Positions 49,262-58,774 of a stretch of 64,000 bases of DNA are shown here, piece after piece. A program made the translations under genes and the position numbers. The stretch is from an uncultured Oscillospiraceae bacterium. Lineage in GTDB: Bacteria > Bacillota > Clostridia > Oscillospirales > Oscillospiraceae. The notes under the pieces are model-generated. The model did no database searches and had not been told where the DNA came from. It saw nothing but the letters and a program-made list of their open reading frames with translations. Location of the stretch: the NCBI GenBank assembly GCA_947627325.1, contig CANQVO010000001.1:186001-250000 (forward strand), read 5' to 3'. Within the stretch, counting starts at the first letter, position 1. Each line of letters begins with the position of its first letter.

Positions 49262-50806
49262 TTATTTTGTGAAGGTCACGCGGTGGAAGAGGGCGTGGCC
49301 GCCGGGGCGGTTGTGGAGGTTGCGGGCGAAGAGGGCGGGGCGGGCGGCGGACCAGGCGGAGGGGGCGGCGGGGAGCGCCTCGGGCAGGAGGTGTTCCGCG
49401 CCGCCGGGGCCCAGGTAGCCGTAGGTCACGCTGCCCCCCTCCCCAAAGTGGAGCCGCAGGGTGGCCCGGTCCCCGGGCCAGGGGATGGCGCGGACCAGCG
49501 CCTCCTCCGCCGCGCCCCGGGCGGACCGCTCCGTCACCGTGCCCCGGTAGAGGCGCAGCTCGTTACCCCCCTCCCCGGCGTGCAGGGCCAGGGCGGAATA
49601 GCGGTGGCCCAGCACGGCGATCCCCGCCTCGTCCCCCGCCCCCTCCGCCGCCAGGGTCACCGGGACCTCCATGGTGTAGGTCCAGTCCTGGGCCAGTTGG
49701 GACAGGACGTTGGGCAGATACCAAAGCAAGCTCTCCCCCCGGGCGCAGGGGAGGATGGCAAGGCGCAGACCTTTACAGACCTGATACCACTCCTGCTGGG
49801 GGTTCGCCTGGAACTGCCACGGCGGGGCCAGCTCCGGGCCCGGGAAGTCGTCGTCGTTGGCGGGGGTGAAGTCCGCCCCGGGGGCGTTCTTGAGTGGCAA
49901 AGGAAATGCCTTTACAGGCTGGCCCACCCCCTCCAGGTTGGGCCGCTCCCCCATAACGGGCCAGCCGTCCCGCCAGGACATGGGCTGGAGGTGGAGGACC
50001 CGGCCATAGACCCCCCGGTCCTGGAAGTGGAAGAACCAGTCCCCGCCGTCGGGGGCGTCCACCCAGGCCCCCTGGTGGGGGCCGTTGACGTCGGTCTTGC
50101 CCTGGTGGAGGACGATCTTGTCCTCGTAGGGCCCCAGGGGGGACTGGGCCCGCAGGACGGTCTGCCAGCCGGTGCCCACCCCGCCGGCGGGGGCGAAGAT
50201 GTAGTATTCCTTCGCCCGCTTGTAGAACTTGGGCCCTTCCAGGGTGGGGTGCCGGACCGGGTCGTTGTACACCATGGTCCCCCCGTCCAGCAGGCGGGAG
50301 GCGTCGGGGGCCATCCGGCACACGTCCAGGCGGTGCTTGATGCCACAGCGGCTCCGGGCGTAGGCGTGGATCAGGTACGCCCTGCCGTCGTCGTCCCAGA
50401 GGGGGCAGGGGTCGATCCACCCCTTCCCCGCCCACAGACAGCGCAGGGGGCTCCAGGGGCCGGCGGGGTCTTGGGCGGTGGTGACGAAGATCCCCTCGTC
50501 GGGCAGGGGGACGAAGACGTAAAAAATTCCGTCGTGGTAGCGGATGGCGGGGGCCCAGGTCCCCGCGCCGTGGGCGGGCAGGGCGTAGCGGGCAAAGGGC
50601 AGGGAGGCCACGCACCAGGCGAGCTGCCGCCAGTGGAGCAGGTCCCGGGAGTGGAACAGGGGCACGCCGGGGAGGTAGGTGAAGGAGGAGGCCACCAGGT
50701 AGTAGTCCTCCCCCACCCGGATCACGTCCGGGTCGCTCAGGTCCATCCGCAAGATGGGGTTTTCGTACGCCGCCGCCCCCGGCGGGGCGCAGTCATAGAG
50801 CCTCAT
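49262..50806 (-). CDS. Glycoside hydrolase family 43 (beta-xylosidase/arabinofuranosidase-like)
   Basis: 514 residues from the ATG at 50806 (AAGGAGGGCCC in front). Five-bladed GH43 propeller ~15-310: NPILRMDLSDPDVI with the catalytic base Asp25, DPCPLWDDDGRAYL in the middle and EGPKFYKRAKEYYIF with the acid Glu. The C-terminal ~190 residues form the beta-sandwich of XynB-type enzymes (the WQFQANPQQEWYQV start is typical). No signal peptide, so it cleaves short oligosaccharides in the cytoplasm. It is the last gene of a run headed by recombination genes, which is an odd place for it. Confidence 0.9.
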   Translation of the reverse strand: MRLYDCAPPGAAAYENPILRMDLSDPDVIRVGEDYYLVASSFTYLPGVPLFHSRDLLHWRQLAWCVASLPFARYALPAHGAGTWAPAIRYHDGIFYVFVPLPDEGIFVTTAQDPAGPWSPLRCLWAGKGWIDPCPLWDDDGRAYLIHAYARSRCGIKHRLDVCRMAPDASRLLDGGTMVYNDPVRHPTLEGPKFYKRAKEYYIFAPAGGVGTGWQTVLRAQSPLGPYEDKIVLHQGKTDVNGPHQGAWVDAPDGGDWFFHFQDRGVYGRVLHLQPMSWRDGWPVMGERPNLEGVGQPVKAFPLPLKNAPGADFTPANDDDFPGPELAPPWQFQANPQQEWYQVCKGLRLAILPCARGESLLWYLPNVLSQLAQDWTYTMEVPVTLAAEGAGDEAGIAVLGHRYSALALHAGEGGNELRLYRGTVTERSARGAAEEALVRAIPWPGDRATLRLHFGEGGSVTYGYLGPGGAEHLLPEALPAAPSAWSAARPALFARNLHNRPGGHALFHRVTFTK

Positions 50807-50819
50807 AGCGGGCCCTCCT

Positions 50820-53800
50820 TTACAGTTCAACGGCCCGGCCCAGGGCGAAGAACCACAGGGCCTTTCGGGCCACGGGCCGCTCCAGCAGGGCGGACAGGGC
50901 GGCGGCGTAGGCCTCAAGCTGGGGGCGGTACGCCTCCGCCCGGGCCGCCACGGTGGCCTCCGTCACCCGGTCGCTCTTAAAGTCCACCACCACCAGGCCC
51001 GCCGGGGTGTCGAAAAAGCAGTCCACCACGCCCTGGAGCAGCACCGTCTCCCCCGGCGCAAGTTGGGGCCAATACCGCTCCGCGGGCTCCAGGAGGGAGA
51101 ACTTGAACTCCCGGCGCAGGCCCTCCCCCGCCCCAAGCGCCTCCCGGCCCAGGGGGGAGCGGAAGAAGGTGAGAAAAACCTGGGGGTCCACTGCGCCGCG
51201 CTGTTGGGGGGTGATGAAGCCCTGGGCGCTGAGGCGGTCCAGCTCCTGGTTCAGTTCCTCCAAGCTACCCACCCGGCCGTAGTCCAGATACTGCATCACC
51301 AGGTGGTGGGCGGTGCCCCGCTCCCCGGGGGTGAGGCCCTTTTGCAGGGCGAAGTCGGGCCGGTCGAAGATGGGCTTTTTGGCCAGGGGCGCCGCCTCCT
51401 CCTCCACCTCCGCGTCCAGGGCGCGGCCCTTGAGCTGGGTGGCGGTGAGCTTGGAGGGCAGGTCCGCCGCCGCCCGCCAGGGGTAGCGCCAGGTGTAGTC
51501 GGGGACCTGGACCGCCTCGGCCTGGGGCAGGTCGGTCACCTGGCCGCGGGAGGCGGGGCGGCGCTGGTAGGGCTCCGCGTCGTGGAGCTGGATGTCCCAG
51601 GGGAGGCCGAAGTCCGTCCCGGCGGGGGGCAGGTGGACCGGGGGCAGGCCGCACCGGATGGCCCCGGCCTCAGGCCGGGAGAGGGCGGCGGCCAGGATCC
51701 AGTGGCCGGGGGTGGGCATATGGGCCAGGGCCTGGGGCGCTACAGGCAGCTGGGCCTGTTCCAGCAGGCTCTCCGCCGTCTTCTCCGGGTCCCGCAGGGC
51801 GCAGGTGAGGATCAGCTTCTCCCGGGCCCGGGTCAGGGCCACGTACAGCAACCGCAGCTCCTCGCTGAGCATCTCCTCCTCCAGCTTTTCCGCCACCGCC
51901 CAGCGGCAGAGGGTGGGGTAGCGGATGAGCCGCTCCGCGTCCAGGCCCTTGGGGCCCAGGCCCAGCTCCCGGTGAAAGAGCATGGGCAGGCGGGAGTCGG
52001 TGTGGTTGAACTGCTTGCCCAGGCCCCCCACCACCACCACCGGGAATTCAAGCCCCTTGGAGCGGTGGATGGACAGGATCCGCACCCCGCCGCCGCTCTG
52101 GCCGCCGGGGGCGGTGAGGGCCTCCCCCCGGTCCCGGCGGCGGCGCAGGTGGTCCAGAAAGCCGAACAGGCCCTTGTGGCCCGCGGCGTCGAATTGCCGG
52201 GCACAGTCGTGCAGGGCCAGCAGGTGCTCCCGCCGGGCCTGGCCCCCGGGCATGGAGGCGTACAGCTCCAAAAGGCCGGTGCGGCAGTAGAGCTCCCAGA
52301 TCAGCTCAAAGCTCCGCCTGTCCCGGGCCAGCTCCCGCAGGGCGGCCAGGTCGTCCAGCACCTCCCGGCAGTCGGCCCCGCCGTCCTGGGTCAGGGCGTC
52401 GTAAAAACAGCCCTCCCCCCGGCTCCGACCCAGCTGGGCCAGGCGGTCGGGGGTGAAGCCGTAGAGGGGGGAGCGGAGGACGGCGATGAGGGGCACGTCC
52501 TGGCGGGGGTTGTCCAGGATCTCCAGGTAGGACAGGGCCACCGAGATCTCGGGGGTGTCAAAGATGTCGTCGCCCCCCTCGCTGGCCCAGGGGATGCCCT
52601 GCTCCGAGAGGGCGCGGATGTACCGGCCCAGCGCGCCGCCGGGGGAGCGGAGGAGGATGGCCATGTCCCCGGGCTCCACCGGCCGCCGGCCCCCCTGGCC
52701 GTCGTCCACGGGGAAGGCCGTATCCAGCAGGGCGCGCAGGCGCTGGGCGATGAAGCGGGGCTCGGCCATGGCGTCGTTCCCGTCCAGGTCGTCCTTGGGG
52801 TTGGCCAGGACGTGGAGCTCGCAGGCGCGGTCGTCCCGGGGGGGATCCGCCCGGCCCTGGCGCAACGCCTCGTCAGGGCCGTAGTCCAGTTCTCCCAGCT
52901 CCCGGCTCATCAGGTTGGAGAAGAGGAAGTTGACGCAGTCGATGACCTCGGCCCCACAGCGGAAGTTCTCCCCCAGGATGACCTTTCGGCCCTGGCCGGG
53001 CTGGGCGTCCCGGGCGGGGGGATAGGCGCGGTATTTTTCCAAAAAGATGGTGGGGTCGGCCAGGCGGAAGCGGTAGATGGACTGCTTCACGTCCCCCACC
53101 ATAAAGAGGTTGCCCCGCTCCCTGGTCAAGGCGTCGAAGATGGCGTTTTGCACCTGGTTGGTGTCCTGGTACTCGTCCACCATCACCTCCTCGAACCGCT
53201 GTCCCCACTCCTGGGCGGCCTGGGGGTGGTCGGTGAGCAATTTGAGGGTCAGGTGCTCCAGGTCGTTGAAGTCCAGCACGTTCCTCTTGGCCTTCGCCTT
53301 GGCGTAGGCGTCGGACAGCTGGCCGATCAGGGCCAGCAGGGCCTTGGCCGCCGGGGCGGTCAGGGCCATCTGCTCCAAAAGCTGGGCGCTGGTGAAGGCC
53401 AGGGGCTCCAGGCCCTTGGCAAGCTGGCTCTTGCACTGCTCCCGCAGGGCCTTGACCCGCTGGGCCAGGTCGGGGTCGGGGCACTTGGCGGAGGAGCCCA
53501 GCCGGGGGAACTGGGGGATCAGGGCCTCCTCCCAGCACCGGGCCCCGGCCAGCCGGGCCAGGTCGTCCACGGTGGCCTGAAGGCTGGGGCAATAGGCCGC
53601 CACCCCCTCCCGGCACTCCTCCAGCGCCGGGGTGAGCCGGCTGTGCCAGTATGCGGCAAGGCTCCTGGCCCGCCCCAGCAGATAGGCCCCCCAGGGGGTC
53701 TGGGCCGCGTCCTCCACCCCGGACAGATCCCAGGCGGCCCCCTGCTCTCTCAGCCACCGGGCTGGGTCCCGGTGGCTCTGCAATTTGTTGTAGATATCTA

Positions 53801-54317
53801 TCGCCATGTCCCGGAGGGCGCGGTCGTCCCGGCCGGCGGAAAAGACGTCCAACAGCAGGGCCAGGTCGTCGTCCGGGGCCTCGTAGCGGCGCTCCAACAA
53901 GTCCTCCATGGCCTCCTGGAGCATCAGCGCGGCCTCCTGTTCGTCCAACAGGCGGTAGTCGCTGTCCAGGTCCAGCAGATAGCCCCACTGGCGCAGAAGG
54001 TCGCCGCAGAAGGCGTGGATGGTGGAGATGTGGGCCTGGTACACCAGGGTCAACTGCCGCCGGAGGTGGCGGCTGCCCGGCTCCTGGGCCAGGGCGCGGC
54101 CCAGGTCCTCGGCGATACGCTGGCGCAGCTCCGCGGCGGCGGCGTTGGTGAAGGTGATGATGAGGAAGCGGTCCACATCCGCGCCGGCGCGCACCCGGTC
54201 CATCAGCCGCTCCACCAGCACCCGGGTCTTCCCCGCCCCGGCGGCGGCGGAGACCAACAGCGGCCCGCCGGTGTTCTCCACCGCCTGGCGCTGGGCCTGG
54301 GTGAGTTCAACGGCCAT
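50820..54317 (-). CDS. addA: AddAB helicase-nuclease, subunit A
   Basis: 1165 residues, UvrD/Rep-type helicase with a C-terminal nuclease. Walker A AAAGAGKT (24-31), the helicase motif MVDEYQDTNQVQN near 380, GDVKQSIYRFRLADP, and RILSIHRSKGLEFPVVVVGG. The PD-(D/E)XK nuclease is at the end: GVVDCFFDTPAGLVVVDFKSDR with the Asp and Lys ligands. It processes double-strand breaks for RecA loading, the Firmicutes counterpart of RecBCD. It begins 11 bases inside the end of addB, so the two are coupled. Confidence 0.95.
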   Translation of the reverse strand: MAVELTQAQRQAVENTGGPLLVSAAAGAGKTRVLVERLMDRVRAGADVDRFLIITFTNAAAAELRQRIAEDLGRALAQEPGSRHLRRQLTLVYQAHISTIHAFCGDLLRQWGYLLDLDSDYRLLDEQEAALMLQEAMEDLLERRYEAPDDDLALLLDVFSAGRDDRALRDMAIDIYNKLQSHRDPARWLREQGAAWDLSGVEDAAQTPWGAYLLGRARSLAAYWHSRLTPALEECREGVAAYCPSLQATVDDLARLAGARCWEEALIPQFPRLGSSAKCPDPDLAQRVKALREQCKSQLAKGLEPLAFTSAQLLEQMALTAPAAKALLALIGQLSDAYAKAKAKRNVLDFNDLEHLTLKLLTDHPQAAQEWGQRFEEVMVDEYQDTNQVQNAIFDALTRERGNLFMVGDVKQSIYRFRLADPTIFLEKYRAYPPARDAQPGQGRKVILGENFRCGAEVIDCVNFLFSNLMSRELGELDYGPDEALRQGRADPPRDDRACELHVLANPKDDLDGNDAMAEPRFIAQRLRALLDTAFPVDDGQGGRRPVEPGDMAILLRSPGGALGRYIRALSEQGIPWASEGGDDIFDTPEISVALSYLEILDNPRQDVPLIAVLRSPLYGFTPDRLAQLGRSRGEGCFYDALTQDGGADCREVLDDLAALRELARDRRSFELIWELYCRTGLLELYASMPGGQARREHLLALHDCARQFDAAGHKGLFGFLDHLRRRRDRGEALTAPGGQSGGGVRILSIHRSKGLEFPVVVVGGLGKQFNHTDSRLPMLFHRELGLGPKGLDAERLIRYPTLCRWAVAEKLEEEMLSEELRLLYVALTRAREKLILTCALRDPEKTAESLLEQAQLPVAPQALAHMPTPGHWILAAALSRPEAGAIRCGLPPVHLPPAGTDFGLPWDIQLHDAEPYQRRPASRGQVTDLPQAEAVQVPDYTWRYPWRAAADLPSKLTATQLKGRALDAEVEEEAAPLAKKPIFDRPDFALQKGLTPGERGTAHHLVMQYLDYGRVGSLEELNQELDRLSAQGFITPQQRGAVDPQVFLTFFRSPLGREALGAGEGLRREFKFSLLEPAERYWPQLAPGETVLLQGVVDCFFDTPAGLVVVDFKSDRVTEATVAARAEAYRPQLEAYAAALSALLERPVARKALWFFALGRAVEL

Positions 54318-57300
54318 CCTGCCCGCCTCCTTCCTCCAGGGCGTCCCAGAAGTCCTGGGCGCTCATTTTGCTCCGGCGGCGGCGACTCTCGCCGCCCACC
54401 CCCTCCTCGAACTGGCAGGCCGAGTGGTAGGGGCACCAGAGGCAGGCGTTTTCCTCGCTGCCCCGCCAATAGGGGTCGGCGGCCACGGTGCCCGCCCGCA
54501 GCTCCTGGGCCACCTGGGCCAGGATGTGGTCCACGTGGGCGGCCAGCTTGCCAAGCTGTTCCAGGCTGGCCAGGTTTTCGGAAGAGAAGTCGCCGTCCTT
54601 CTTCACCCGGATGGGCAGGAAGCGACCGCGCTCCCCCGGGTGCTCCATGGCCTCCACCACGGCGGGGTCGCCCAGCAGAAGGCCCTGGCGGGTCAGGGCC
54701 TTGTCCACCGCCTTGAGCCGGTCCTCCTCGCTCATGTCCCAGCGGCCGGACACCACCGCCTCCCGGGCGGGGATGTACAGCACCCCCGCCGGGACGATCT
54801 CCCGGCCGCCGCCGAAGTAGTCCCGGCCCTTGTCCTCCAGGGTGAAGAGGTAGAGGAGCATCTGCAGGCCGATGCCGTTGAAGATATCGGTGAAGTCAAA
54901 TGCCTTGGGGCCCGTCTTGTAGTCCACCACCCGGAGGTAGAGCTTCCCGTCGTGTTCCCAGCCGTCCACCCGGTCCACAAAGCCGCTGAGGCTGACGGTG
55001 AAGCCGTTCAGGTCCAGCTCCACGGGGGGCAGATCCTTTCCCCGGCCAAAGCCCAGCTCAAAGGCGACGGGGGCGAAGTCACTGCCCCGCAACTCGTCGG
55101 TGACGTTGTCCACCACCCGCTCCACCGTCTTCCACAGCCGCCGGAAGAGGTAGGCGAACCGGGGGGTCTTGTCCTCCATGCCCCCCAGGTCCTCCGCCAG
55201 ATACCGCTCTATGGCCTGTCGGGTCAGGGCGTGGGTCGCCTCCGCCGTCATGGACTTGTCCCACGCCCCCAGCACCTCCTCCAGCACGGCGTGGACAAAG
55301 GTGCCGTACTGGGGCGCGTCAAAGTCGTAGCGCTGGCGGGGCTGGGCCCGGAGGCCGTAGCGCATGAAGTAGGAGAAGTGGCAGGAGCGGTAGAGGTCCA
55401 GCCGGGAGGCGGACATGGGGGCCCGGTTGCCGTAGAGGGCGGCCACCCCCGCCGGGGACAGACTGCCCCGCTCCCGGCCCAGGGCCGTCTCCAACCGGGC
55501 CACCCGGGGGGCCAGCTCCGGGATGGCGGCCAGGGCGGCGCGGACCTCCGGGTGGGCGGCGGCCAGCTCCAAAGCGGGCTCCGGGGCGGCCAGCCGGGGG
55601 TCCTCCCGGGGGGCGATGTGGTCCAGGCGCGCCGCGGGGAAGAGGGAGAGGACCCGGTGGACCACAAAGGCAGGGCGGCCCTCCTCCCCGTCCTGCTGGG
55701 CGGGGTAGCTGAGGTAGAGCCGCCGGGTGGGCAGGGTCAGGGCGTTGTAGGCCACCGTCATCTCCCGGTGGAGCTTGTCGGCGGCCCGGGGGGCCAGGGT
55801 CAGGCCCAGGGCGCTGAGGGCCAGGCGGTCGTCGTCGGTCAGCAGACCCTTGGAGCCCTCCCGGGCGGGGACGTGCCTGTCGTCACAGCCCAGGAAGAAG
55901 ACGGCCTTATAGCTGTCATAGCCCAGGCGGGTGCAGTCCCCCGCCGTCACCCGGTCCAGGGCCACGGGGATGGAGCCCACCTGGTACTGGGACAGGGTCA
56001 GGGTAAAGAGCTGGGCGAACTCGGCGAAGTCCATCTCCACCGCGGCGAGCAGCCGCCCGCACTCCTCCAGCGCCCCCACCAGGATATCCCAGAGCTGGGC
56101 GTACTCGTCGGCCAGGTTCAGCTCCCCCCGCTGGGTCAGGGCGGTCACCCGCTGGGTCAGGGTCTGGGGCAGGTAGATATCCTCCAAAAACTGGTAGAGG
56201 GCCATGGCCCGGTCCCGCCCGGTGGTCCCCTCCGCCCGGCGGAGCTTTTCCAGGGGGGCGATCACCCGGCGGCGCAGAGCGTCCAGCCGGGCCACCTGGG
56301 CCTCGTCAGCGTCGGTGAAGGGCTGGCCGTAGCCGCCGGGGTGCATATGCCAGGGTTTTTGGCCGGTCCACTTGCCGCCCTTGATGTCCCAGGTCAGGAC
56401 GTAGTTTTCCAGCCGGTCCCGCTCCTCGTCGGTGAGGTCGGTCAGGCCGGTCTTGAGGTAGCGGAACATATCCTTGTAGCGGTAGCCCCCCTGGATCGCC
56501 TCCAGCGCCCCGGTGATGAGGGCCAGCACCGGCTTTTCCAGAATGTCCTGGGTGCGGGACAGAAACAGCGGCACGCCGAAGCGGGCAAAGACGCTGTGGG
56601 CCAACTCCTCGTAGGGCTCGAAGCTCCGGGCGGTGAGGGCCATGTCCCGAAAGCGCCAGCCTTTCTCCCGGCACAGCCGAAGCATCTCCCCGGCGGCCCA
56701 CTCCACCTCCTGCCGGGGGTCCTGGGCTTTCAGGCAGACCACCGGGGCGGGGCCGGGCCAGGGCGCGGGGGCGTCGGCAAAGAGGTTTTGTTCCAGGTGT
56801 TCCAGGGCGGGGTCCTTGTCCCGGCCCCCGCCGGTCAGGGTCTCCACCGCCGTCTCCCGCCCCGCCTGGCGGGCCAGGTCGGCCAGGTAGGCCGCCGTCT
56901 TCCGGGCGGGGGAGAAGACGCCAAGGCCGTCCTCGTCCTCCAAAAGGTGGTCGCAGGTCAGGGCGAAGGTGACGCTGTGGGCCCGCTCCATGAGCCGGAG
57001 GAGGACCGCCCCCTGCTGGGGGGTAAAGTCGGTAAAGCCGTCCAGGTAGAAGTCCCAGCCCGCCCCCCAGCCGCAGTCCTTCAGCGCCTCGGCCAGGCGG
57101 GTCAACCGGTCCCGGGGGTCGGCCCCCAGGGTCTGGCACAGAGCGTCGTAGGCCTCCAGGATCAGCCCCAGGTCCTGGAGCTTGTCCCCCGCCGCGCCCC
57201 CCAGCGTCCCCCCCGCCCGGGCCAGGGCCCGGGGGGTGACGGCGTAGCTCTTGCACTCGTCCAGGGTGTCCAGCAGTCCGGCCAGGAACGCGGCCTTTTT

Positions 57301-57627
57301 GGAGGGGTGGCGGTAGACGGTCAGGCCCTGGCGGGTCTGGCGCACCGCCAGGTACATCAAGAGCACCCGGCCCCCCTGGCTCAGCACGGGCCGGGCCAGG
57401 CCGCCGCGCTCAGCAAAGACGCGGCTGGCCAGGCGGGTGAAGGTGAGCACCTCCCCCTGGAGGGAAAGCAAATTCCCACCGGCGGCGCACAGCCTGCGCT
57501 CCGCCCGGTGGGAATACTGCTCGGGGACGATCAGGATCTGCCGCCGCCGGGGGGCGTTGGCGGCCATGGTCTCAAAGACCCGGCCCGACTTGCCCGCACC
57601 CCCCCGGCCGATCAAAAAACGGACCAT
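54307..57627 (-). CDS. addB: AddAB helicase-nuclease, subunit B
   Basis: 1106 residues. A helicase-like N-terminus (VRFLIGRGGAGKSGRVFETM; GRGGAGKS replaces classical Walker A), a long scaffold, and a C-terminal nuclease with VVDYKTG. Its 4Fe-4S cluster cysteines are the Cys in YRSCHFSYFMRYGL and the trio in CLWCPYHSAC (about residues 1055-1070), the AddB staple. With AddA it resects DNA ends and reads Chi. It lies seven bases after the S41 peptidase. Confidence 0.95.
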   Translation of the reverse strand: MVRFLIGRGGAGKSGRVFETMAANAPRRRQILIVPEQYSHRAERRLCAAGGNLLSLQGEVLTFTRLASRVFAERGGLARPVLSQGGRVLLMYLAVRQTRQGLTVYRHPSKKAAFLAGLLDTLDECKSYAVTPRALARAGGTLGGAAGDKLQDLGLILEAYDALCQTLGADPRDRLTRLAEALKDCGWGAGWDFYLDGFTDFTPQQGAVLLRLMERAHSVTFALTCDHLLEDEDGLGVFSPARKTAAYLADLARQAGRETAVETLTGGGRDKDPALEHLEQNLFADAPAPWPGPAPVVCLKAQDPRQEVEWAAGEMLRLCREKGWRFRDMALTARSFEPYEELAHSVFARFGVPLFLSRTQDILEKPVLALITGALEAIQGGYRYKDMFRYLKTGLTDLTDEERDRLENYVLTWDIKGGKWTGQKPWHMHPGGYGQPFTDADEAQVARLDALRRRVIAPLEKLRRAEGTTGRDRAMALYQFLEDIYLPQTLTQRVTALTQRGELNLADEYAQLWDILVGALEECGRLLAAVEMDFAEFAQLFTLTLSQYQVGSIPVALDRVTAGDCTRLGYDSYKAVFFLGCDDRHVPAREGSKGLLTDDDRLALSALGLTLAPRAADKLHREMTVAYNALTLPTRRLYLSYPAQQDGEEGRPAFVVHRVLSLFPAARLDHIAPREDPRLAAPEPALELAAAHPEVRAALAAIPELAPRVARLETALGRERGSLSPAGVAALYGNRAPMSASRLDLYRSCHFSYFMRYGLRAQPRQRYDFDAPQYGTFVHAVLEEVLGAWDKSMTAEATHALTRQAIERYLAEDLGGMEDKTPRFAYLFRRLWKTVERVVDNVTDELRGSDFAPVAFELGFGRGKDLPPVELDLNGFTVSLSGFVDRVDGWEHDGKLYLRVVDYKTGPKAFDFTDIFNGIGLQMLLYLFTLEDKGRDYFGGGREIVPAGVLYIPAREAVVSGRWDMSEEDRLKAVDKALTRQGLLLGDPAVVEAMEHPGERGRFLPIRVKKDGDFSSENLASLEQLGKLAAHVDHILAQVAQELRAGTVAADPYWRGSEENACLWCPYHSACQFEEGVGGESRRRRSKMSAQDFWDALEEGGGQDGR

Positions 57628-57633
57628 GCTCCC

Positions 57634-58764
57634 TCACCCCAGCTTTTCTCTCAGACATTGGACGGCCCGCTCCACCTGGGCCTCCGGCTCCTCCTCCGCC
57701 ACGTCCAGGGTCACCCCCGTGCCGATGAGGGACGCGCCGGAGCCGGTGGTGTAAAACCCGCTGGACAGGTTCAGCGCGCCGCCGCCGGGCAGGCGGAAGG
57801 TCTGCTGGTAATAGCCCTTGCCGCAGGTGGGCTGGCCGATCAGAACCGCGCCCCCGCTCTCCCGCAGTTGGGCGGCGAAGAGCTCGGCGGCGGAGTAGCT
57901 GTCGGCGTTGACCAGCACCGCCATGGGGAGGTCCACGCACGCCGCGTCGGAGTAGATGGTCCGCACCGGGCCGCCCTTGCGCCACTCCATGAAAATGGGC
58001 CCTTCGGGGAGAAGGTAGTCCAGCGCCCCGGTCACCTCGGTGACATACCCGCCGGGGTTGTAGCGCACGTCAAAGAGGAGCGCCCGGGCCCCCTGGCCAA
58101 TCAGCTCCTCCACCGTCTCCCGGACGGCGGCGGCGGCGCCGGAGTTAAAGTTGTCGATCCGCACATAGCCGATATCGTCCTCCAGCAGGACCCCCTGGGC
58201 GGGGGGCTCCAGCACCCGGCCGGTGCGGACGGTCACCTGGCGGGAGACGCCGTCCGCGGAGAGGACGGTGAGGGTGACGTCCCGGCCCACCTGCTCCTGG
58301 ATGCCGCGCACCAGCCGGTCCATGTTCTCCCCGTTGAGGGCCTGGCCGTCGATGGCCACGATCCGCTCCCCGGCCAAAAGCCCCGCCGCCTCGGCGGGAC
58401 TGCCGGGGGTCACCTCCAGGATCTCCATGGCGGTGCCGTCCTCGCTGGCGGTGTAGGTCACCCCCACCCCCACGTAGGTGTTCTCCATCCATTCCTCCCG
58501 GGCGGCGTACTCGTCCGCGGTGAGGTAGTAGGACCAGCGGTCCCCCAGGCCGTCCACCATCCCCTGGATGGCGTCCTCCGCTGTCTGGGCGCGGGAGTGG
58601 TCGCCGGGGAAGTAGTGGTGGATGAGCTCCATGCTCTCCAGCACAGCAAGGCCGCCCGACCCCAGGTGGAGCCAGGCGGCGAGCGCCACCCCACCCAGGG
58701 TCAGGACCAGGGTGAGGGCGGCGGTGACGATCAGGGCGCGGACGGTAAAGCGTTTTTCCCTCAT
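57634..58764 (-). CDS. S41-family carboxy-terminal processing peptidase
   Basis: 376 residues. N-terminal signal anchor (~9-30), a PDZ domain (~100-175, GVGVTYTASEDGTAMEILEVTPGSPAEAAGLLAGERIVAID), then the tail-specific protease core: VLVNADSYSAAELFAAQL with catalytic Ser and QPTCGKGYYQQTF with the Lys. It cuts proteins outside the membrane. It is between a murein hydrolase and addB; CtpB-like proteases often work on the hydrolase's partners, so a link to the FtsEX unit is possible. Confidence 0.92.
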   Translation of the reverse strand: MREKRFTVRALIVTAALTLVLTLGGVALAAWLHLGSGGLAVLESMELIHHYFPGDHSRAQTAEDAIQGMVDGLGDRWSYYLTADEYAAREEWMENTYVGVGVTYTASEDGTAMEILEVTPGSPAEAAGLLAGERIVAIDGQALNGENMDRLVRGIQEQVGRDVTLTVLSADGVSRQVTVRTGRVLEPPAQGVLLEDDIGYVRIDNFNSGAAAAVRETVEELIGQGARALLFDVRYNPGGYVTEVTGALDYLLPEGPIFMEWRKGGPVRTIYSDAACVDLPMAVLVNADSYSAAELFAAQLRESGGAVLIGQPTCGKGYYQQTFRLPGGGALNLSSGFYTTGSGASLIGTGVTLDVAEEEPEAQVERAVQCLREKLG

Positions 58765-58774
58765 GGCGTTACGG

